A stretch of DNA of 30,016 nucleotides from Euryarchaeota archaeon UBA181 (GTDB lineage: Archaea; Thermoplasmatota; Poseidoniia; Poseidoniales; Thalassarchaeaceae). Of the stretch, positions 23,245 through 30,016 are shown in pieces. The notes beneath the pieces were generated by a model that saw only the letters and a list, made by a program, of their open reading frames with translations, was not told where the DNA came from and did not search any database. The stretch is taken from the NCBI GenBank assembly GCA_002496725.1, contig DALI01000012.1:6649-36664 (forward strand). The letters run 5' to 3'. The translations under genes were made by a program, and so were the position numbers. Each line of letters starts with the position of its first letter. Position 1 is the stretch's first letter.

Positions 23245-24254
23245 TCTCGAGTCACCTCTAGGGAGCTTACTCTACTTGTGAGCAATGCCAGAGATAGGAA
23301 ATTGATTAGTAAAATAGATACGATGGAGAATGCCAGTGGATGATCATAGTTTGACTCTATTCCTACCAGCCATTGGCCGATATGAGCTAGTCCATCATAA
23401 GGGCTCAGAACATAGAGAATGGATGATTCGAATGTAGATTCTATTAGGAATGCTACCATTTTTGTCCCATATATGACAGCTAGGAATGCCACTGCGGCAA
23501 AGAACCTGCTTTGACTGATGCTTGAAAGTGCTAGCCCCAGGGAAGTGTAAGTAAGGACCAGTAAAATCCCTGCAAGCAGGCCCCCCATGAATATTGGGAG
23601 AGTATCTATGAGGAACGCCCAGCCCTCACCATTCAGAATGATTGCACTGGTGTAATAAACCATGTATGAGAAGACGATTACGAAACCTAGGACGACAGCA
23701 CTACTCAGATATTTCATAGCGGTGTAGTCCGTTCTATTTACGGGACGGGAGAAGTAAATCGCACTCGTTCCGTTCCTTCTATCATCAGAAATCATCCCTC
23801 CGACGACTAAGGCAGTTAGTAGTGGCCACATGCAAAGGTTACGAGGGAAGAATCCCAGTACTTGGCCCCACAGATTGTATCTATTAATCCCCCACATCCT
23901 TGAAAGAACCTCTCCAAAACCACCTTGCCCTCCAAGAGAAGCTAGGAACAACATTGCAACAGGAGAAAGTGAGAATAAGAAGACTATCAGAATAGTTAGC
24001 CTTACCATTGGATGGTAATACCTATGCCCTTTACTAGAAAATAAGCCATAAACATGATGTCTGAAAATTGCATAGTTCCTGACCCACCTGGGACCAAGAG
24101 ATCCCCTCCAAGGACGATAAGTCTGCTCGAAGATGGAACCTTTGACCTCTGCCTTCTGAGCTACAGAAGCACTGGCCTCATCGTCTCCATCACCAGATCC
24201 AAAGGCCGATTCCATCCTAGTATTTCCACCGGAGATATCGACTCCCTGTTTCAT
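23241..24254 (-). CDS. ABC-2 type permease (first pair)
   Basis: 337 residues with an N-terminal Asp/Gly/Ser-rich cytoplasmic tail of about 45 residues and about six helices: LTILIVFLFSLSPVAMLFLA; a second near MWPLLTALVVGGMI; VVLGFVIVFSYMVYYTSAII; FMGGLLAGILLVLTYTSLGL; FFAAVAFLAVIYGTKMVAFL; and a last at AFSIVSILLINFLSLALL. The coupling motif is DDRRNGTSAIYFSRPVNR, the ABC-2 pattern (ABC-2 family). Four-base ATGA overlaps join it to the ATPase genes on both sides. There is no large outer loop, unlike its partner permease at 20650. Substrate unknown. Confidence 0.9.
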   Translation of the reverse strand: MKQGVDISGGNTRMESAFGSGDGDDEASASVAQKAEVKGSIFEQTYRPWRGSLGPRWVRNYAIFRHHVYGLFSSKGHRYYHPMVRLTILIVFLFSLSPVAMLFLASLGGQGGFGEVLSRMWGINRYNLWGQVLGFFPRNLCMWPLLTALVVGGMISDDRRNGTSAIYFSRPVNRTDYTAMKYLSSAVVLGFVIVFSYMVYYTSAIILNGEGWAFLIDTLPIFMGGLLAGILLVLTYTSLGLALSSISQSRFFAAVAFLAVIYGTKMVAFLIESTFESSILYVLSPYDGLAHIGQWLVGIESNYDHPLAFSIVSILLINFLSLALLTSRVSSLEVTRE

Positions 24255-25273
24255 CTATCTGCCCCCATATATTCAGATGTCATCAACTCGTCAGTTTCTC
24301 TTACTTGTTCGCCCAGCTTATCCATTATCAGTAAGAAGATATCCTCCAGATCTGGTTCGTATTCAGACATCTTTCTAACCTGGACCTTGGCTTTAGCTGC
24401 CGATGAGAGTATGTCAGAATAGGTATTTTCGTCTATTTTTGTAACTCGCATATTGCGCCCCATCCTCCTCACGGATAGCCCTCTTGACGTCAATTCCTTT
24501 TCCATCTTTGAAGCCCCTCCCCAAACCGATATCTCAATCTCCTTCTCTACTTGTTTGACCATGTCATCTATACTCCTATGGACGACAATCTTTCCTTTGT
24601 GAATCATAACTATCCTATCACAGACTGACTCAACATCATCCATGACATGGCTGCTCATCAATACTGACCTGCCACCTTCCTGAACTGTCTTCCTCAGTGT
24701 CTGTAGCATGAACTCTCTAGCCCTTTGATCTAGTCCGTTCGTCGGTTCGTCACAAATAAGAATCTCAGGGTCATGAACAAGAGCACAGGCTAGCTTGGCC
24801 GCCTGTTTCATCCCGGTACTGAAAGTCTCTATCTTCCTATATCTCTGGTCTTTTAGGCCCACATATTGCAATACCTCATGAGCCCTCTGGGTAGCCGCAT
24901 CTGGATTCATCCCGAGAAGTTCTCCTGAGTACCTTACCTGATCAATGGCATTTAATCCAGGATCGAGTGAATCATACTCTGGCATATATCCTATCTTTGA
25001 ACGTATCAAGTGCCCTTCGGTCCTGATATCGTAACCCAATACTGTTCCATCGCCAGATGTTGTTTTTATTAGCCCCAGCAAGCACTTGAAAAATGTTGAT
25101 TTTCCAGCTCCATTGGGCCCTAGAATGCCTATAGCCCCATGTGGAATCTCTAAATTAATATCGTCCAAAGCAAGATGGGGGCCATACATCTTCCTAAGGG
25201 AATTTGCCGAAATAAGCATCTCTTTGGCTGCATCCGAGGCCATATCAAGCACCCGACTCCCTACGGGAGTCAT
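24251..25273 (-). CDS. ABC transporter ATP-binding protein (first pair)
   Basis: 340 residues. Walker A GPNGAGKST near residue 54, signature FSTGMKQA (for LSGGQ), Walker B ILICDEPTNGLDQ and H-loop MSSHVMDD, then a C-terminal domain of about 100 residues as in CcmA/NatA-type exporters ending in LEDIFLLIMDKL. The nucleotide-binding domain starts near residue 20. First gene of the eight-gene minus cluster; a TATA-like aataaat (minus strand, 25317-25323) lies about 47 bp upstream. ATG 25273 has agagga close by, but its G is the first base of a perfect hairpin (25255-25271); ATG 25243, ten codons later, is the alternative start, in which case the hairpin is in the leader. Confidence 0.94.
   Translation of the reverse strand: MTPVGSRVLDMASDAAKEMLISANSLRKMYGPHLALDDINLEIPHGAIGILGPNGAGKSTFFKCLLGLIKTTSGDGTVLGYDIRTEGHLIRSKIGYMPEYDSLDPGLNAIDQVRYSGELLGMNPDAATQRAHEVLQYVGLKDQRYRKIETFSTGMKQAAKLACALVHDPEILICDEPTNGLDQRAREFMLQTLRKTVQEGGRSVLMSSHVMDDVESVCDRIVMIHKGKIVVHRSIDDMVKQVEKEIEISVWGGASKMEKELTSRGLSVRRMGRNMRVTKIDENTYSDILSSAAKAKVQVRKMSEYEPDLEDIFLLIMDKLGEQVRETDELMTSEYMGADR
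25255..25271 (-). promoter_or_regulatory. Perfect inverted repeat at the start of the ABC cluster
   Basis: gactccc (25255-25261), tac, gggagtc (25265-25271): a 7-bp stem with a 3-base loop. On the minus-strand mRNA it includes the G of the first ATG (25273-25271), so folding would bury that start codon. It could be an RNA control hairpin, an operator, or a sign that ATG 25243 is the real start. Confidence 0.4.
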
Positions 25274-25350
25274 TGGTTCCTCTGGAAGGCATCACTTGAA
25301 TTAATCCCCGAAATGGATTTATTGAGTTAGGCGTGGATATCTGATTTTAC

Positions 25351-27480
25351 TCATTCTTTCAGACACCCATCTCTGACCTTTATCGCTATCCCCTTCTTGA
25401 AATATGCCATCTCCCTTGAAGTACATATTGGAACTCCATGTGCGACTAGAATACCTTCTTCGGAGACTATTATACAGGGTTGTCCGGGTGTTAGGTGGGA
25501 ATCTGCTCCAAGGACATATCCATGCATGACATTACGCCCCTTTCCTACAAAGGGTATAGCGTCATCAGATATCATTACCCTGGGTATTCCGGGAAAATCT
25601 TGCTCTTCTTCCTGCGAATCTTTTCCAAATAATTCAGGGGGGTTTGGATTGAGGGAATGAAGGATTCTCGCTCCTTCAGCGGTAAGTGATATCCCTCCGT
25701 CTTTCAGTCTAGGAGACAGAACATGTTCCCCATTGAAGCTTACATTGACCATTCTATCTGTGTTAGACCTCCTAGATTCCATCGACCGGGAGACTTGGCA
25801 AAGTTGGAGTGGATGTATCCCACAGAAGACTGAAAGTTTGTCCACTACTGAGCATCTGTCTAACCAAGATCGTACTTCTTCAATATCCTTGGAAGATTCA
25901 TCCAGAGACATTGGAGACTCAAGAATATCAACTGGCAAACCCTCCAATCCAAGATACGAGATTTCTTCTGGGGCAATACTTGGTTCTGTCTGATCCATCC
26001 AAATTATTTCAGGGCCATCAAGATGGCACAAAGGGGAGACATCTTCGAAGGAGTAAGGAACTGGGCCAAGGGGTGTCGAGACTAGGACTACCGTCTTTGG
26101 AGTACCTATGAGATACTGGACTATTGACCCCAGTGAGCTTTCCCTCCAAGGAGGCGAGGCGTTGTCTACCAAGAGAATCTTCTCAGGTGGGCCGGTGCTC
26201 CCATCCCACCAAGATCCGGGTGCCCTCCATCTAAGTGAAAATAATGCCAATAAGTGGAGAATATGCGGCCTTGAACCCAAATCATCTGAAACTGATTCGC
26301 CTCCCCTTCGTATAGGATTTGTCGAAGCCATCAGATCGAGAAGGGAGGACCCGACTTCTGTATCCTCCAGTTCTTCTAACTGGTCAATAACCCACTCGAA
26401 AGCGTCTCTTAACCTCGGAGATGCATGGCTCCTTATCTCTGCCAGTTTCCATATAGTTCCATTTCTTATCGCCTCCCTACATCTTGCTAATTCGGACTGA
26501 GTGACCTCTAGATTATGATGTGCTAGAATTTTTGATCGCTCATCCTTGGACATCGATAAAACCATTTTCGGGGTCTTTCCAAATAGTGCCGAGGAGGAGA
26601 TCGGCCACTCATTGAGACCTTCAATTCTCACAGTCCCATCGGGAGTAAGAATTCTATCATCACGAGCGAATAAGGCATATGCAGCACTGTCGAATAAATC
26701 CACTCCAAGAGCTATTGAGAGGGGGAATAGCATAGGATGTCCGCACCCGAACATATGAATTGGCCTATCGGGGGGAATATGGGATCTTGCCGCCAAAATT
26801 ATTCCAAATAGTTCACGGTACCTCTGCTGCTCCATCAGGGGGACAATACCCCCTATTGGATGTATTGCGAATGATACTTCAGTGCCTGCTTGTCCCATTA
26901 ATTCAGCTGATCTTGCTCGGAGGTCGTGGTGCAAACCACCTTGTATCGGGCCATTGAGTAATATCTTGTCTCCTGCTTCAGTAAGGGAATCATCCGCCCT
27001 CCTAAATGTTTCATCGACTGAGCTTTCAATTTCTTCCCTACTCATATCTGGCCTTCCAAAAACATCCAGCATGGTACCGACGTCAACACCTATTTCTCTT
27101 TGAAAGGAGACTATCTCACTGGGAGAAACCTCAACATCTCCATAGACATAAGATTGGAAAGTTCCGGAGTCTGTTACTACTGCCCCGGGGAAGTCAAGTA
27201 ATTTGTGAATCCCATCGGATTTTGCAGGATTGGTTAGTTTCTCATGCTTCCAAATCACATAGGAATTAGTTATCAGGGCCTCAACCCCATATTTTTCCCA
27301 CATTTCTCTAGGCTCAATAGTTCGTAAATTTGGATTAACGACTGGGAGAAGCATGGGAGTAGTAATAGCCCCATGAAAAGTGTGGAATTTTCCGATTCTA
27401 GCGGCTCCATCCCGGCTGATGATCTCGAACTTTCCCCAATCCTGCGGGCGGCAGGCCTCTGGTTCGGGTCTCGGGTCCAC
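25351..27480 (-). CDS. tgtA: Archaeosine tRNA-guanine transglycosylase with PUA domain
   Basis: Exchanges guanine 15 in the tRNA D loop for preQ0, on the way to archaeosine. 709 residues. The TGT barrel (about 17-375) shows VVTDSGTFQS (D104, base recognition), LNGPIQGG, FAIHPIGGIVP, FGCGHPMLFPLSIALG and the nucleophile D264 in LFDSAAYALFARDDR. The PUA domain (about 638-709) ends TSREMAYFKKGIAIKVRDG. Odd points: the zinc-site cysteines (usually PCxCPxC after the EGL/LEEL stretch) are absent, residues 293-305 reading PISSSALFGKTPK, although the following AHHNL is kept; and the region between barrel and PUA is long (about 260 residues), so the protein exceeds the common 480-600. Start is GTG 27480. 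Lies 24 bp after aconitase X, probably one transcript. Confidence 0.92.
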   Translation of the reverse strand: MDPRPEPEACRPQDWGKFEIISRDGAARIGKFHTFHGAITTPMLLPVVNPNLRTIEPREMWEKYGVEALITNSYVIWKHEKLTNPAKSDGIHKLLDFPGAVVTDSGTFQSYVYGDVEVSPSEIVSFQREIGVDVGTMLDVFGRPDMSREEIESSVDETFRRADDSLTEAGDKILLNGPIQGGLHHDLRARSAELMGQAGTEVSFAIHPIGGIVPLMEQQRYRELFGIILAARSHIPPDRPIHMFGCGHPMLFPLSIALGVDLFDSAAYALFARDDRILTPDGTVRIEGLNEWPISSSALFGKTPKMVLSMSKDERSKILAHHNLEVTQSELARCREAIRNGTIWKLAEIRSHASPRLRDAFEWVIDQLEELEDTEVGSSLLDLMASTNPIRRGGESVSDDLGSRPHILHLLALFSLRWRAPGSWWDGSTGPPEKILLVDNASPPWRESSLGSIVQYLIGTPKTVVLVSTPLGPVPYSFEDVSPLCHLDGPEIIWMDQTEPSIAPEEISYLGLEGLPVDILESPMSLDESSKDIEEVRSWLDRCSVVDKLSVFCGIHPLQLCQVSRSMESRRSNTDRMVNVSFNGEHVLSPRLKDGGISLTAEGARILHSLNPNPPELFGKDSQEEEQDFPGIPRVMISDDAIPFVGKGRNVMHGYVLGADSHLTPGQPCIIVSEEGILVAHGVPICTSREMAYFKKGIAIKVRDGCLKE

Positions 27481-27504
27481 GACTCGGGCTGTTAGTAGCC
27501 GTCA

Positions 27505-29289
27505 TCAACCCTCGCTATTCCTAGACAAGACCTGTATGGTGACTTTTCCTTGATTAAGATTCATTTGGACCACGTCTCCTGTGTTAATTTTCATTATTGG
27601 GTCATCTTCGAAACTATGGGCATAAGGAGTCCCAAGAAGAGAAGCTGCGGGAAGAGTAAGTGGGCAAACATCGCTATTGATGATCGCAAGAGGGCCCATT
27701 TCCGTGTAAATCAGCCCCATGAGTACGAAAGGAGCTACTGTTGAGCCAGAGCCTTTCGGGTAAATGAGTATGGTCTCGCCTATTGGGACCCCATCGAGTG
27801 GATGTCCAGGCTCCTCGATTACCCCAGTGTCCCTATTCACGTATCCAAGGTAGGTGATTGGAACGTCAGTAACGAGTGCCTTGCCCCTAACGGCCCATTT
27901 ATCCTGACTCGGGATTCCGGAACCAAGGGAAGAAAAGTCACCGCTTACCTTCTTCTTGGAAGTGGGAATCTTCTTAATTTTACCAGACGATAACTTCGGC
28001 CGGGGGCCGGTGACTAAGGATGGGTCGAAGGCATGTGCGACGCAGTCTTCAATCGTAGCCACACTGGTGGGCATTTTGTTTAGGCCACTGGTGAGGTAGT
28101 GCTCGGCCTTCAGAGAGTTAGTCAAAAGGTGATTGTAACGGGATCTGTTGTAGGGAGTGACTTCAGGACAGGTGTCTCTAAGGACTAAGGCCCCCCCTTC
28201 CTCAAGAATATCTAGAGTTCCATCGCCCTCGATAAGGTCATAGTTATGAGAGCTCATGAATACCCATAATCTCTGATTGGAAATTCTTTCTCCCAGTTCC
28301 ATCCTCGAACGTATGTATGCTGCTGTTGACCTAGCCTCGCCAACGCTAGCTTGTGGACATCCGATGACTACTAGGTCGACTATTCCCTTTGGAGATAGGT
28401 CGTGGTATCTTTCAGAAAGCTCTGATTCTGTAAAGGTCAAAATTCCTTGAAAAGAGTCAGTCTCTGGGGCGTCTTTAGTTAGACCGTCAGCCCACAGCAT
28501 TGGGCAGCCGTAGTTTGCGGCGGACGCCGTTAGAGCTTTTTTCATCTCGAAGGATGCCTTTGGAAGACCGCTAATTCTAGGCATTGGCCCCCAGGGGAGT
28601 TTCCACTCAGGGAGAATCTGCTTACCGATCCAATCTCCAAGAATACTCCAGTCAGTAGTATCGTTCATTTCACATTCAACATTGACTAGGATATTCGGAA
28701 CCCTGTTCTCATCGATATGCAATCCCCACAGTGGCGCCCAACCAGTGAGTGCGGTAGCCAAAGCAGAAAGTCCGGATTCCCTATTAGTCACAAGAGACGT
28801 ATATGAATTTGAGAAGCAAACTGCGTTTGACTCGGCCCAAGAGCCTATTCCCTGCCCTTGTTCTATCCCCCTATCATATGGAGTGCAAGAAAGAGTGGCT
28901 TCTATTCCTAGTTGCGAATATGCGTGTACAATCTCAAATTGTTGCTCTAAGAAATCTGGGTATTCTATCCCCATCTCTTCCATTTTTTCAGTGTCGCATC
29001 CCGCTGAATTGAGAGTAGTTGGTATCGAGACCTTGCCCCCTGGATCATCCGATAAATCTGCTAAGAACCTCCTTAATCCATGGCCACCTGTAATCACACT
29101 GACACCAGACACATGGGCATTTCTAGCCCTGACAAATTCTCTTGCCCCTGCGGTTGACGCCAAATCAATGAGTAGCCTAGCTGCTTTCTGCTTGGTAGGT
29201 CCATGGTCCCCCTCAAGCATAGACATCAATCCTACAGGGACGTCCATGTGTGCGCACATGTTGGAAGCACCTTCAAGATTAGGTGTCAT
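27505..29289 (-). CDS. Aconitase X, fused large and small subunits (possible phosphomevalonate dehydratase)
   Basis: 594 residues. Residues about 15-430 match the AcnX large subunit (DUF521): LMSMLEGDHGPTKQKAARLL, RARNAHVSGVSVITGG, a Cys in LNSAGCDTEK, IVDLVVIGCPQAS and LRDTCPEVTPY, the last three being probable [4Fe-4S] ligands. Residues about 465-590 match the small subunit (DUF126): WAVRGKALVTD, GHPLDGVPIGETILIYP, KGSGSTVAPFVLMGL. In archaea the two-chain enzyme dehydrates mevalonate 5-phosphate in the modified mevalonate pathway; the one-chain form is best known in bacteria as cis-3-hydroxyproline dehydratase. HMG-CoA reductase in the window favours the former (inference). ATG 29289 lies 26 bp from a TATA-like box (leaderless); ATG 29259 behind gaaggtg is possible. 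Confidence 0.9.
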   Translation of the reverse strand: MTPNLEGASNMCAHMDVPVGLMSMLEGDHGPTKQKAARLLIDLASTAGAREFVRARNAHVSGVSVITGGHGLRRFLADLSDDPGGKVSIPTTLNSAGCDTEKMEEMGIEYPDFLEQQFEIVHAYSQLGIEATLSCTPYDRGIEQGQGIGSWAESNAVCFSNSYTSLVTNRESGLSALATALTGWAPLWGLHIDENRVPNILVNVECEMNDTTDWSILGDWIGKQILPEWKLPWGPMPRISGLPKASFEMKKALTASAANYGCPMLWADGLTKDAPETDSFQGILTFTESELSERYHDLSPKGIVDLVVIGCPQASVGEARSTAAYIRSRMELGERISNQRLWVFMSSHNYDLIEGDGTLDILEEGGALVLRDTCPEVTPYNRSRYNHLLTNSLKAEHYLTSGLNKMPTSVATIEDCVAHAFDPSLVTGPRPKLSSGKIKKIPTSKKKVSGDFSSLGSGIPSQDKWAVRGKALVTDVPITYLGYVNRDTGVIEEPGHPLDGVPIGETILIYPKGSGSTVAPFVLMGLIYTEMGPLAIINSDVCPLTLPAASLLGTPYAHSFEDDPIMKINTGDVVQMNLNQGKVTIQVLSRNSEG

Positions 29290-29310
29290 TAATCAGAAAG
29301 ATGCTGAAAA

Positions 29311-29320
29311 ATCATATCTG
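29311..29320 (-). promoter_or_regulatory. TATA-like box for the aconitase X gene
   Basis: Reads cagatatgat on the minus strand, centred 26 bp before ATG 29289, the spacing for a leaderless archaeal mRNA. Called by eye. Confidence 0.35.
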
Positions 29321-29366
29321 ATACCATATGGGGAAGAACTCCATATTATCAACAGTGATTGACCGG

Positions 29367-29376
29367 ATATTTACTA
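29367..29376 (+). promoter_or_regulatory. TATA-like box for the small CxxC protein gene
   Basis: gatatttact is centred 26 bp before ATG 29397, again the spacing of a leaderless promoter, and is the main reason to prefer that start. Confidence 0.35.
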
Positions 29377-29396
29377 AGTGTCAGGTTTGTGAAAAA

Positions 29397-29756
29397 ATGG
29401 TAAGCGAAAAAATTTATGCAATATACCACGCAGATGGAGGAATTTTTGGAGAGTTGGCATATGTTTGGGGAAAGATAACCGGTTCGGCGCATTGCGCGCT
29501 TTGTGATATAACTCACAGTGGAGTCTCGATGAAAAGGAAGTGGAAGGAACTCATGATGGATTTAGATGTAGAATTTGAGCTTCTTCACCTGAATGAGCAA
29601 TTTCCCAAGCTCGCTGAATTTACCAGACAAAGGACGCCCTGTGTGGTCATGAGCAACAGTGAGGGATTGAAGGTGATAATAGATGCAGATAAACTGGAAG
29701 AGTGCAATAAGTCGGTGGAATCCTTCCAGGGTGCGCTAGAGTCTGCCTTGACATGA
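29397..29756 (+). CDS. Small CxxC/His-motif protein of unknown function
   Basis: 119 residues from ATG 29397; the frame opens at 29328 but those 23 codons lie across the predicted promoter. The N-terminus IYAIYHADGGIFGELAYVW is followed by GKITGSAHCALCDITHSG, where H32, C33, C36 and H40 could bind a metal or act in thiol chemistry. Later parts are KRKWKELMMDLDVEFELLHL and RTPCVVMSNSEGLKVII, which suggest an alpha/beta, perhaps thioredoxin-like, fold. I recall similar short uncharacterised proteins in bacteria with the same CALCDITH core but know no function. The next gene encodes a glutaredoxin-like protein 39 bp downstream, which hints at redox work (inference). Confidence 0.72.
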   Translation: MVSEKIYAIYHADGGIFGELAYVWGKITGSAHCALCDITHSGVSMKRKWKELMMDLDVEFELLHLNEQFPKLAEFTRQRTPCVVMSNSEGLKVIIDADKLEECNKSVESFQGALESALT

Positions 29757-29795
29757 ATCCAATCAATTGACAAGGAGAGGGAGGGTGGAACCAAC

Positions 29796-30016
29796 ATGGA
29801 AGAAGGAGACGATGATTCTGGACCGACCTCGGGAGTACAGGAAATATTAGTTCCCGATAGGGTTGTGGATGGCCTCCCCACCATGTACTGCTTCGAAACC
29901 TGTCCTTTCTGCTTCAAGGTCAAGGCGTTACTCGGTAGCCGCGATATTGAATACTCAAAAGTAGAGGTCGATCCTACTTTCAAGACTCAGTTGAAATGGT
30001 CAGAATGGAGTGCTGT
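29796..30016 (+). CDS. Glutaredoxin/GST-N-like protein (PGES2-like), truncated by window end
   Basis: The first 73 codons of an open frame that runs off the window. ATG 29796 follows a strong purine-rich gagagggagggtgg. After an acidic N-terminus of about 20 residues, the sequence LPTMYCFETCPFCFKVKALL gives a thioredoxin-fold redox motif CPFC, followed by DIEYSKVEVDPTFKTQLKW. That pattern resembles the glutathione-S-transferase N-terminal domain of prostaglandin E synthase 2-like proteins (TCPFCxKVRAxL ... VEVNP) more than a classic glutaredoxin. The downstream part needed to decide is missing. Archaea generally lack glutathione, so the thiol partner is uncertain. Confidence 0.75.
   Translation, partial: MEEGDDDSGPTSGVQEILVPDRVVDGLPTMYCFETCPFCFKVKALLGSRDIEYSKVEVDPTFKTQLKWSEWSA

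Noticed and set aside
28682..29362. 226-residue plus-strand open frame
   Set aside because: Antisense to the well-recognised aconitase X gene, with no family features; a shadow frame.

Overview
This window reads as a chromosomal segment of an archaeon in the Thermoplasmatota, most likely a Marine Group II (Ca. Poseidoniales) type genome. The evidence is archaeal/eukaryotic-type information genes (eS6, uL16/L10e, aIF2-gamma, Orc1/Cdc6, Dph2, archaeosine TGT), an archaeal CTP-dependent riboflavin kinase, a class II HMG-CoA reductase as in other Thermoplasmata, and tight gene packing with TATA boxes 25-30 bp before several starts. The placement below class level is inference. No rRNA, CRISPR array, insertion sequence or phage gene was seen, and no gene-free stretch exceeds 300 bp; the largest gap (11110-11360) is described as a feature.

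Layout. 1-87: tRNA-Ser(GCT). 133-3178 (+): DUF4105/Lnb_N membrane protein, aroA and an EamA transporter. 3248-8954 (+): an information-processing block with ribosomal protein L10e, a purine phosphoribosyltransferase, dph2, orc1/cdc6, ribosomal protein S6e, aIF2-gamma and a PIN-domain protein. 8951-11109 (-): DUF357 protein and a 620-residue protein with a degenerate AAA+ ATPase domain, an acidic linker and a C-terminal winged helix. 11110-11360: very AT-rich divergent intergenic region carrying an ordered array of TTAACG-type hexamers. 11361-12698 (+): HMG-CoA reductase. 12695-15626 (-): kbl, a hotdog thioesterase and citrate synthase, a threonine/acyl-CoA to TCA unit. 15701-17071 (+): PqqB-like metallo-beta-lactamase-fold protein and riboflavin kinase. 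17049-25273 (-): eight head-to-tail genes with two ABC-2 ATPase/permease pairs, an AttH/CrtC-like Trp-rich protein, a bPH2 membrane protein, a TPR-like protein and truA. 25351-29289 (-): archaeosine TGT and a fused aconitase-X protein. 29397-end (+): a small CxxC/His protein and the start of a glutaredoxin/PGES2-like protein, cut by the window end.

How the genes work together: three themes recur. Translation and tRNA/rRNA function: L10e, S6e, aIF2-gamma, Dph2 (which modifies EF2), TruA and ArcTGT. Isoprenoid lipid precursor synthesis: HMG-CoA reductase, and possibly aconitase X acting as phosphomevalonate dehydratase. Envelope export: the ABC/AttH/bPH2 cluster.

Most worth a second look: the hexamer array next to the Orc/Cdc6-like degenerate AAA+/wHTH gene, which looks like an autoregulatory operator or an origin-like iteron set; aIF2-gamma, which appears to start at CTG and lacks its zinc knuckle; ArcTGT without its zinc cysteines; a one-chain aconitase X; and an ABC permease carrying a large Asp-rich, calcium-binding-like outer loop.
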